From NCBI GenBank assembly GCA_000634215.1, contig JFLX01000001.1, positions 186,001 through 250,000 of the forward strand: 64,000 bases of DNA. The letters are read 5' to 3'. Below the pieces are notes generated by a model. It was not told where the DNA came from and searched no databases. It saw only the letters and a list, made by a program, of their open reading frames with translations. The position numbers were made by a program, and so were the translations under genes. Positions within the stretch are counted from its first letter, which is position 1. Each line of letters begins with the position of its first letter. Positions 58,703 through 64,000 of this stretch are shown here, piece by piece. This stretch comes from Prochlorococcus sp. scB243_495L20. GTDB lineage: Bacteria; Cyanobacteriota; Cyanobacteriia; PCC-6307; Cyanobiaceae.

Positions 58703-58867
58703 TATTATTACCCGAGTAAAAGTGCTTTGTAGTTGTCACGACTATCTTTTCCCATTAACTAGGAGTAGAAATAATTCAGGAGTCAAAAGCACTTCATCGA
58801 CTTTGTGGACAGCGAGGTGCATAAGACTCCAAGAGGGCGAATCAATGCCCTCTTATTTTATTTTTAG
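58703..58867 (+). ncRNA. candidate structured small RNA in the islet
   Basis: A 165-bp stretch between the divergent small genes and the UPF0045 gene with strong RNA structure and no convincing ORF. TATTAT at 58703-58708 is a possible -10. A 9-bp perfect stem pairs AAGTGCTTT (58720-58728) with AAAGCACTT (58786-58794). GGAGTC (58779-58784) can pair with GACTCC (58825-58830), which crosses the first stem, so a pseudoknot or a switch between two folds is possible. A strong terminator closes it. Alternatively it is a long 5' leader of the UPF0045 gene that terminates early. Confidence 0.55.
58831..58867 (+). terminator. strong rho-independent terminator
   Basis: An 8-bp stem AAGAGGGC / GCCCTCTT with an 8-nt loop (GAATCAAT), followed by ATTTTATTTTTAG. 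It is the best intrinsic terminator in the window and has a GC-rich stem in a very AT-rich region. Confidence 0.85.
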
Positions 58868-58955
58868 TAAACTTTTACTGATTCTCTTCGCTAAATTCTA
58901 TCGACATTAGCATTTAGGATATGAATGCTTAGATTTATCAAAATAGGAAAAAATT

Positions 58956-59249
58956 ATGTTTGTAAGTATTGACTTATGTTTAGTCCCTATTGGAGTTGGG
59001 ACTTCCCTATCTCCCTATATAAAAGAGTGTATTGAAGTTATCAAAAATGAAGGACTTAACTATGAATTGGGAGCGAATGGAACGGCAATAGAGGGAGATT
59101 GGGATAAAGTATTTGAATGTGTCAAAAAGTGTCATAAAAAAATTCATTCAAAAGGTGCACCTAGAATTTATACAACAATGAAAGTAAATACTAGAACTGA
59201 TAAAGAACAAAAATTCTCAGATAAAGTAAAAAGTGTATTAGATAAATAA
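58956..59249 (+). CDS. UPF0045 / MTH1187-type thiamine-binding family protein
   Basis: A 97-residue ferredoxin-like-fold protein: VSIDLCLVPIGVGTSLSPYIKECIEVI, then GLNYELGANGTAIEGDWDKVFECVKKCHKKIH and GAPRIYTTMKVNTRTDK. The pattern P-x-G-x-G-x-S-x-S and the L-x-x-x-G-T-x-I-E-G segment are those of the UPF0045/DUF77 family, some of which bind thiamine or its pyrimidine. AGGA lies just before the start. It is cargo of the argJ islet, and its stop overlaps the start of the next small ORF. Confidence 0.85.
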   Translation: MFVSIDLCLVPIGVGTSLSPYIKECIEVIKNEGLNYELGANGTAIEGDWDKVFECVKKCHKKIHSKGAPRIYTTMKVNTRTDKEQKFSDKVKSVLDK

Positions 59250-59377
59250 TGGAAAAAGAACGAAATTACGATAATGATGGATTAGACCCATCCGAAGAAT
59301 ATTTTAAAAATAAGGAAAAAGGGAATGATTATGATACCTATTTTCCTCAAGAAGAATCAGAACCACCACATTATTAA
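59249..59377 (+). CDS. 42-residue acidic hypothetical protein in the islet
   Basis: The ATG overlaps the UPF0045 stop (TAATG arrangement), which indicates translational coupling. The product is MEKERNYDNDGLDPSEEYFK followed by a polar, acidic tail rich in Tyr, Glu and Pro ending PPHY. It is probably disordered. No family is recognised. The coupling and the sensible composition are the only reasons to call it. Confidence 0.5.
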   Translation: MEKERNYDNDGLDPSEEYFKNKEKGNDYDTYFPQEESEPPHY

Positions 59378-60157
59378 ACACTTGGAAATTCTTTGATATT
59401 CAATTTACATTAGAGGATATAACTACTCTCTTTTTTTATGTCCATTAATACATTTCTTTTGCTGTTATTGGTGATTGCGAATTACACAAACTTATTTTTA
59501 AATATAAAAAAAAGAAAAACATGATTGGAAGGGTTATGTTTTGAGATATCATCAAGAATTTTCATACAAACTAAACTATCACTTTAATATGAATCAATGA
59601 TAAGAAAAATTATCCTTGATATTTAATGTTGCGACTTCTTCCGTTACCGATTTTTATTTGTATTTATCTTTGCTCTTGGTGGAGATGTAAAAAAATATTA
59701 TCGCCAGTGATAAGCAACTAAACTCTTGCATTGATTGGGCATATATAAAAAATTTACCTCTACCACCAAAACCTTCTTTTATCGAATTTTATATTGTTTA
59801 TGTCTCTTCTTTTTTTTAATTTCCCTTTGGGTTAATTATTCAACAACTACCTTTTGCGAAGAAAGTAAGATACTACGAAAGAGAAATGAAATTAATATTT
59901 GATAAATGGAATTTAGAAAAAATTAAAAAAATAACCAACTAATTTATTAAAGTTATCACTCAGATATTGATTCAATTTAATTTTGACTTGTTTCAGACAG
60001 CATGTTCTGTTGCTTACATTTTGCTTACGGTTGCAAATTAGAAATTTAGTAATAACTTAATTTTTAATTACCACTTACACTTTGCTGACAATTGTATTGA
60101 CTCATAAAAAGTCAGTTGTTGCAGTCAATTATGAGTGATTATCTTTGTATAGCAATG
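59378..60157. other. non-coding or decayed part of the islet
   Basis: No convincing gene. Two tiny hydrophobic ORFs occur (59438-59524, 28 residues, MSINTFLLLLLVIANYTNLF; 59626-59721, 31 residues, MLRLLPLPIFICIYLCSWWR), both without a ribosome binding site. A stretch at about 59823-59942 reads PFGLIIQQLPFAKKVRYYER then MKLIFDKWNLEKIKKITN to a stop but is cut from anything upstream by stops, so it may be the end of a broken gene. The last 160 bp hold paired arm-like repeats and an inverted repeat ACTCATAA (60100-60107) / TTATGAGT (60129-60136). Confidence 0.5.
60010..60028 (+). repeat. TTGCTTAC pair, 11-bp period (right arm)
   Basis: TTGCTTAC at 60010-60017 and 60021-60028, the same octamers as at 58192-58210 and in the same orientation. 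A degenerate third pair (CACTTAC / TGCTGAC, 11-bp period) follows at 60072-60089, closer to the right core. Confidence 0.65.
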
Positions 60158-60174
60158 AATAGCGAATATACTAC
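60158..60174 (+). repeat. attR-like direct repeat of the argJ 3' end
   Basis: AATAGCGAATATACTAC, identical to 57979-57995, followed by TTAAG. In the argJ frame it reads SEYTT and TAA, so it is the likely original end of argJ. On the minus strand it supplies the TAG stop of the small membrane protein gene, meaning the core straddles the 3' ends of two convergent genes. Confidence 0.85.
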
Positions 60175-60413
60175 TTAAGTTTTAGTAAATCTAATGGTAG
60201 ATATTCATTAATACAGAGAAACAGTATTGTTAAAGTTCCAAATACAGAGCCTATAAAACCTCCAAAAAAATTAACTAATAATCCAGATTGTCTAATTATT
60301 CCTTCTTCTTTTTTTTCTTCTTCAAAATTAGGAGAATCAACTACTTTTAAGCGCTTACTGGTTGTTGGTTGTTTAAGTTGTTGGTGTCGGATGAGGGCTT
60401 CGAAATCAGGCAT
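60171..60413 (-). CDS. small membrane protein downstream of and overlapping the ParA-like gene
   Basis: An 80-residue protein from the ATG at 60413 (MPDFEALIRHQQLKQPTTSKRL); a TTG at 60437 would add eight residues. The first half is charged (EEEKKEEG), then one transmembrane segment at about 46-67 (LVNFFGGFIGSVFGTLTILFL). It overlaps the ParA-like gene by 67 bp in another frame, suggesting coupling. Its stop lies in the argJ attR repeat. It could anchor or regulate the ATPase; that is inference from context. No family recognised. Confidence 0.62.
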   Translation of the reverse strand: MPDFEALIRHQQLKQPTTSKRLKVVDSPNFEEEKKEEGIIRQSGLLVNFFGGFIGSVFGTLTILFLCINEYLPLDLLKLK

Positions 60414-61018
60414 GGAATTTGTGAGGCAATTGAACAATAAGCAGACCAGCCCGTCATTCGACGAGGATCTGATCTACCTAAATCGTCTACAGCTTCAAAT
60501 ACAGCATTGCCAGAGGCTTCTGCTTTATCAAATGCTGAGAGTAAGGGTATAAATGTATCAAAAACATATAAACCAAAATTTTCTAGAGCTGCTTTGGCTT
60601 GTTGCGCTGCTTTTTGCTGTCTAAAATCAACTTTTACTATTACTACAGCATGGTTAACTTTTAAGTTGCTTAATAAATTAGCTAGTTCAACAGTTAATTC
60701 CACTGATCGTGCTTTTGCGGTTGTAGGTAGGATAACTAAATCTGAACCATAGGCTAAGTGTTTAAGCTCTTCTTGATCACTGCTAGCCTGGCCATCAGTT
60801 ATTACAATTTCTGATGATCTTGATGCTTTAGCAGCTGAACTGACAGGGAAAACTGGAAATGGAAGATTGCCTCTTGATGCGTATGCTAAAGCAGATCTAT
60901 TCTTGTCGGCATCGACTATGCAAACTTTTTTCCCTTCAGAATGCCAAACACTTGCAAGGTGAATACTTGTACAGGTCTTGGCCACCCCCCCTTTTTGTCC
61001 GCAAACGGTAATGAACAA
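60347..61018 (-). CDS. ParA/MinD-type Walker ATPase
   Basis: A 223-residue ATPase starting MFITVCGQKGGVAKTCTSIH with the deviant Walker A KGGVAKT, a Walker B-like VDADKN, ITDGQASSD in place of the usual D-x-P-x-x, and LVILPTTAKARSVELT. These proteins position plasmids, chromosomes or protein complexes such as carboxysomes by ATP-driven surface gradients. No parB or parS-like site is adjacent; instead a small membrane protein overlaps its 3' end. It is close to the ParA family of cyanobacteria without a proven cargo. Confidence 0.88.
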   Translation of the reverse strand: MFITVCGQKGGVAKTCTSIHLASVWHSEGKKVCIVDADKNRSALAYASRGNLPFPVFPVSSAAKASRSSEIVITDGQASSDQEELKHLAYGSDLVILPTTAKARSVELTVELANLLSNLKVNHAVVIVKVDFRQQKAAQQAKAALENFGLYVFDTFIPLLSAFDKAEASGNAVFEAVDDLGRSDPRRMTGWSAYCSIASQIPCLISKPSSDTNNLNNQQPVSA

Positions 61019-61168
61019 TTTTTTATTTTTATTTCTCTTACTTTGGAGAATAATTTCTTAATGTCAAGAGAAATTGATTTTTAATGCTTTAAAACTTATT
61101 TTTTGAAATATTTTAAAGAAGTTAATATTTTTAGATAACCTTATAAAGTTCCTTATTTAAATTGGCTA

Positions 61169-62131
61169 GTGAAGAAAAGAATTGGATTAGGTACGTGGTC
61201 TTGGGGGAATAAGCTTTTCTGGAATTATCAATCTACAAATGACGATGATTTACGTGAGACATATGATGAAGCGTTACGAAGAGGTTTCGATCTAATTGAT
61301 ACTGCAGATTCTTACGGTACTGGGAATCTTCAGGGCAGAAGTGAATTGTTGATAGGAAAATTTTTACTAAATACTCCTTCAGCAAAGAAAAAAAGAATTC
61401 AAGTAGCAACCAAACTTGCACCTTATCCTTGGAGAATAGGTAACAGAGGTTTTAATAAACCTTTTTTGAAAAGTTTGGAGAGACTTAATAACAAATTAGA
61501 TATAGTGCAATTACATTGGTCAACTGCAAAATACAATCCTTGGCAAGAATTAGGCCTGTTGAATAATCTTTGCGATTTAAAAGATGAAGGCTTTGATTTT
61601 CAAATAGGCTTATCAAATATAGGCCCTAAAAGATTGATGAAATTAATTAATTTCTTGGCAAAAAGAAATCAGAGCCTAAAGAGTGTTCAGATACAGTTTT
61701 CTTTGCTTGCTCCCGATTTGGGAAAACAATATCAGGTAAAAAAAATTTGCGAAGAAAATAATATTGATTTCTTTGCCTATAGTCCCTTGTCTTTTGGAAT
61801 ACTTTGTATTGATCCAGATAAAGAAGAAAATAAAGAAAAAAGTTTTATTCGTAATGCATTATTTGAAAACTATAAAAAACCAACATATGAGTTGCGGAGG
61901 TGTTTAAAAAGAATTGCAAATCAAAGATCAGTTTCTCAAGCTCAAGTAGCAATTAATTGGTGTTGTTATCAAGGAGTTATTCCACTAGTTGGAATGCGGA
62001 ACAAATCTCAAGTTATTGATATATCGAATGTATTTAAGTGGAATTTAAATAAAAATGAATTTAAAGTACTCCAGGAATTTTCAAAAAAATGTTTAAAAAA
62101 AATGCCTAAAAACCCTTTTTCAAGTATTTAA
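61169..62131 (+). CDS. aldo/keto reductase
   Basis: A 320-residue NADPH-type aldo/keto reductase starting with GTG. It has the TIM-barrel motifs RIGLGTWSWGNKLFW, the catalytic D and Y in DLIDTADSYGTGNLQGRSE, ATKLAPYPWR with the lysine, VQLHWS, IGLSNIGPKRL, and VSQAQVAINWCCYQGVIPLVGMRNKSQV near the end. It resembles plastid/cyanobacterial reductases of unknown physiological substrate. It is divergent from the ParA-like gene with about 150 bp between starts. Confidence 0.92.
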   Translation: MKKRIGLGTWSWGNKLFWNYQSTNDDDLRETYDEALRRGFDLIDTADSYGTGNLQGRSELLIGKFLLNTPSAKKKRIQVATKLAPYPWRIGNRGFNKPFLKSLERLNNKLDIVQLHWSTAKYNPWQELGLLNNLCDLKDEGFDFQIGLSNIGPKRLMKLINFLAKRNQSLKSVQIQFSLLAPDLGKQYQVKKICEENNIDFFAYSPLSFGILCIDPDKEENKEKSFIRNALFENYKKPTYELRRCLKRIANQRSVSQAQVAINWCCYQGVIPLVGMRNKSQVIDISNVFKWNLNKNEFKVLQEFSKKCLKKMPKNPFSSI

Positions 62132-62139
62132 TAAAATTT

Positions 62140-62277
62140 TTAGTTAGATATCTTTTTATTTTTTTTTAATTGACAACTATTATTCCATAGTTCAGTGGGA
62201 AATCTTTCGCCAGTGAATCTAATAACTTTAGGTTTCAGATTTATTATCAATTCATCTAGGTTTTTATTAGGTTCCAT
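62140..62277 (-). CDS. 45-residue hypothetical protein
   Basis: An ORF from the ATG at 62277: MEPNKNLDELIINLKPKVIR, then FTGERFPTELWNNSCQ and a lysine-rich end. The central part has the balanced composition and aromatic residues of a folded domain, and it fills most of the gap between the aldo/keto reductase and ssrA. No Shine-Dalgarno is evident. I do not recognise a family; the call rests on composition and position. Confidence 0.45.
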   Translation of the reverse strand: MEPNKNLDELIINLKPKVIRFTGERFPTELWNNSCQLKKNKKISN

Positions 62278-62437
62278 TGTGAAGGATTTGGGTTTCTAAT
62301 AAGATAAATTAATTAATAATCAATCTTCTCAGTATTTATACTCATAAAATGAAAAATTTTCTTTTTAATACAACCAACTGCAGCAATATTTACATATTAA
62401 TTGATTATCTACTACAACTTTTTATTTATTTAAAGAA

Positions 62438-62703
62438 GTGGAGTCCTTCCAGACTCCGCGCATCATTTGGTTGATAAGGCTGATATGACCCCATCTCCTT
62501 AAGGATCAAGCAGCAACTGGTGCTGTTTGACGGGAGAAACTAACGATTTTGTTAGCATTTGTGTTTTTGCTCTAACCGAGCAGGCTTCAGTCACCTTCCT
62601 TATGCCCCGTCGAAACCATTACAACCCCTAATCATGGAGTTGAGCGGAATCGAACCGCTGTCCGAAACATCGGTTGAGATCACCTAGTCCAATTGGACAT
62701 TTA
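62438..62703 (-). ncRNA. ssrA: transfer-messenger RNA, permuted two-piece gene
   Basis: On the minus strand the acceptor part comes first: a T-arm and acceptor end GGTTCGATTCCGCTCAAC then TCCA, with the CCA at 62637-62635 encoded. After a 6-nt spacer the coding part starts at 62628 with GGGGTTGTAATGG (acceptor-stem partner of CAACTCC) and TTTCGACGGGG. The tag reading frame runs 62556-62506 and gives ANKIVSFSRQTAPVAA and TGA. A hairpin GGAGTC/GACTCC (62440-62457) marks the 3' end. This is the processed two-piece tmRNA of alpha-cyanobacteria, which rescues stalled ribosomes. Outer ends are approximate. Confidence 0.93.
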
Positions 62704-62756
62704 TATTCTGACAGGCAAAATGAGTATTGAATAGTTTTTTTAAGTTTTTATCTTAT

Positions 62757-63881
62757 ATGAATGTAGTGGCATCAGCTCCAGAGGGACTAGAGAAATATTT
62801 AGCTAAAGAAATTTCAAATTTAGGTGGCTTTAATATTAATACTTATAAGAGATTTATTAATTTTGAATGTGATTTTGAAACTTTTTATAGAGTTCATTTT
62901 TATTCCAGATTAGCTTTTCGTTTTTATAGAGAAATTAGCAGTTTTAATTGCTATGACAAGCAATCTTTATATGAAGGGGTTAGAGATTCATTTGATTGGT
63001 TAAATTGGTTGCACTATGAAAAAACGTTTAATGTTCAAGTAACTGGGAGAACATCTTCCTTAAGTCATACACATTTCACTGCTCTTGAAGTTAAAAATTC
63101 TATAACTGATTTGCAAAAGGCAGTTTGGAATAAAAGATCAAATATCTCTTTAGAAAATCCTGATTTTATTATTCATCTTCATTTAAATAATAATAAAGCA
63201 ATTATTAGTTTTCAAAGCAGTGTGGAAAGCTTACACAAAAGAGGCTATAGACCTGCAGTTGGAAATGCTCCATTAAAAGAAAATTTAGCTTCTGGATTGA
63301 TAAAGATGACTCAATGGAATGGCAAAGTCCCTTTAATTGATTTTATGTGCGGCTCAGGAACTTTTTTAATTGAGGCAGTTAACCAATTTCTTGAAGTGCC
63401 CATAAATATTGATCAAGTATATCTTTTTGAGAATTGGTTGGACTTTAGGAGGGATATTTATCTTAATGAAAAAAATAAGGCAAAAAATAAAATTATAAAT
63501 TATAGAAAATTACCAAAGATAATAGGCTGTGAAATTAATAAAAAGGTTTTTGACCAAGCGAAAGTAAATGTATCATTGGCTGGACTCGAAAAATATATTG
63601 AACTTATAAATAATGATTTTTTAGAACTCCAATTAAAATATTCACCTGGGATCATTCTATGTAATCCTCCATACGGCAAAAAATTAGGCGATGAAAATGA
63701 ATTGATTTGGTTATATGAACAAATGGGAATCTTCCTGAAGGATAATTTTTCAGGTTGGGAATTTTGGCTGCTAAGTGGAAATCCAAAACTAACAAAATAT
63801 TTGAAAATGAAATCTTCATTGAAAATTCCCGTTAGCAATGGAGGAATAGATTGTAGATGGATAAAGTATTTAATAAGGTAA
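62757..63881 (+). CDS. THUMP-domain 23S rRNA methyltransferase-like protein (RlmL/YpsC type)
   Basis: A 374-residue protein from the ATG at 62757 (MNVVASAPEGLEKYLAKEIS); a TTG at 62727 would add ten residues. The N-terminal half is the ferredoxin-like and THUMP RNA-binding region (YEKTFNVQVTGRTSSLSHTHF, HKRGYRPAVGNAPLKENLASGL). The C-terminal Rossmann domain has the SAM motif LIDFMCGSGTFLIEA and the catalytic ILCNPPYGKKLG, typical of N2-methylguanine enzymes. Length fits single-domain RlmL-N relatives. Divergent from ssrA. Confidence 0.9.
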   Translation: MNVVASAPEGLEKYLAKEISNLGGFNINTYKRFINFECDFETFYRVHFYSRLAFRFYREISSFNCYDKQSLYEGVRDSFDWLNWLHYEKTFNVQVTGRTSSLSHTHFTALEVKNSITDLQKAVWNKRSNISLENPDFIIHLHLNNNKAIISFQSSVESLHKRGYRPAVGNAPLKENLASGLIKMTQWNGKVPLIDFMCGSGTFLIEAVNQFLEVPINIDQVYLFENWLDFRRDIYLNEKNKAKNKIINYRKLPKIIGCEINKKVFDQAKVNVSLAGLEKYIELINNDFLELQLKYSPGIILCNPPYGKKLGDENELIWLYEQMGIFLKDNFSGWEFWLLSGNPKLTKYLKMKSSLKIPVSNGGIDCRWIKYLIR

Positions 63882-63882
63882 T

Positions 63883-64000
63883 TTATTTTTTGCCTAAAAC
63901 GGCCTTTGTTGTCTTACCTAAACCCTCTAATGTTTGAGGAAGATAAGGTCCTTTAGTTAATCTCCCTCCAAGCTTCAAACTTAATCCTGCAAGAAATAAA
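63883..64000 (-). CDS. C-terminal end of a further gene (cut by the window edge)
   Basis: The last 39 codons on the minus strand read LFLAGLSLKLGGRLTKGPYL, then PQTLEGLGKTTKAVLGKK and TAA. A hydrophobic segment followed by a basic tail suggests the end of a small membrane protein. The frame stays open through the window edge. Its stop lies 1 bp from the end of the convergent methyltransferase gene. The family cannot be assigned from this fragment. Confidence 0.6.
   Translation of the reverse strand, partial: LFLAGLSLKLGGRLTKGPYLPQTLEGLGKTTKAVLGKK

Larger units (their letters stand above)
57979..60174 (+). mobile_element. 2.2-kb integrated islet at the argJ 3' end, non-autonomous
   Basis: The region lies between identical 17-bp copies of the argJ end and interrupts an otherwise tight convergence of argJ with the ParA/membrane gene pair. 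It contains two small minus-strand genes, an sRNA candidate with a terminator, a UPF0045 gene, a 42-codon ORF and about 800 bp of non-coding or decayed DNA. Paired octamers with an 11-bp period occur near the left end (58047-58065, 58192-58210) and the right end (60010-60028, 60072-60089), like integrase arm sites. No integrase, transposase or tRNA gene is present, so a trans-acting recombinase is inferred. Confidence 0.75.

Noticed and set aside
58722-58910. 62-codon ORF across the sRNA candidate
   Set aside because: It lacks a ribosome site, crosses the strong terminator, and its composition follows the RNA stems.
59438-59721. Two small hydrophobic ORFs as genes
   Set aside because: They are 28 and 31 codons without ribosome sites, in DNA that appears decayed; such frames are common in T-rich sequence.
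57979-60174. Prophage or autonomous integrative element
   Set aside because: There is no integrase, capsid, replication or toxin gene; only att-like repeats and small cargo genes are seen.
62438-62703. A tRNA gene suggested by the T-arm and CCA sequence
   Set aside because: There is no anticodon arm; the adjacent tag frame and GGGG...GACGGGG motif identify tmRNA.

Overview
The window is about 30% GC, densely coding, and reads as a high-light Prochlorococcus chromosome. Supporting signs are the very AT-rich coding, the gene order thrC / dnaN / PRC-barrel gene / purL / purF / second gyrA-type gene, small divergent transcription units with short spacers, a permuted two-piece tmRNA whose tag reads ANKIVSFSRQTAPVAA, and cyanobacterial markers (DUF502, AbrB-type membrane protein, tandem flavodiiron proteins, Gap2-type GAPDH). 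The strain cannot be named from the sequence alone. Published Prochlorococcus genomes are usually numbered from dnaN, so the window probably spans the conventional end/start of the chromosome, and the 335-bp gap before dnaN carries DnaA-box-like repeats.

Layout. 1-3.7 kb: 5' end of recN, an ABC1/UbiB kinase, a secreted DUF1400-like protein, thrC. 3.7-9.8 kb: putative origin region, dnaN, a PRC-barrel-like gene, purL, purF. 9.8-19.8 kb: a ParC/GyrA-like subunit, a TPR lipoprotein-like gene and queG on the minus strand, then DUF502, nusB, ftsY, a SpoIIE/RsbU phosphatase and argH on the plus strand. 19.9-28 kb: glycine-rich RRM protein, dus, msrB, grpE-dnaJ-tusA-like-rsgA, and ybaB/murB/murC on the minus strand. 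28-38.7 kb: gap2, thiL, cyclophilin, efp-accB, pdxA, an epimerase, an HNH nuclease, small unknown genes, an alanine-glyoxylate-type aminotransferase, cbiD. 38.7-58 kb: guaA, a Cas4/RecB-like nuclease, unknown genes, a class B PBP, an FMN reductase with two flavodiiron proteins, alaS, speA, ndk, a glycine-oxidase-like gene, gatB, coaE, argJ. 58-64 kb: an accessory islet, a ParA-type ATPase with a small membrane protein, an aldo/keto reductase, ssrA, a THUMP methyltransferase and the tail of one more gene.

The main non-housekeeping signal is a pair of integration scars. At the 3' end of argJ (57979-60174) a 2.2-kb islet lies between two identical 17-bp copies of the argJ end, and both copies keep the same C-terminal residues and a stop. 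At the 3' end of guaA (40254-40412) a 140-bp remnant shows the same architecture. Both loci carry, 43-52 bp inside the left copy, a pair of TTTG(A/T)CAC-type octamers with an 11-bp period, followed by a shared TATGATTGACTT-type block (on opposite strands at the two loci). The argJ islet has further 11-bp-period pairs (TTGCTTAC) near both ends. No integrase is present. The islet holds two small genes with a duplicated Shine-Dalgarno/start block, a candidate structured sRNA with a strong terminator, a UPF0045 thiamine-binding-type gene, a 42-codon acidic ORF and decayed sequence. It looks like a non-autonomous element mobilised by a tyrosine recombinase acting in trans.

Most other genes are core functions (purine, murein, arginine, threonine and CoA biosynthesis, translation, chaperones, replication) in ordinary small operons.
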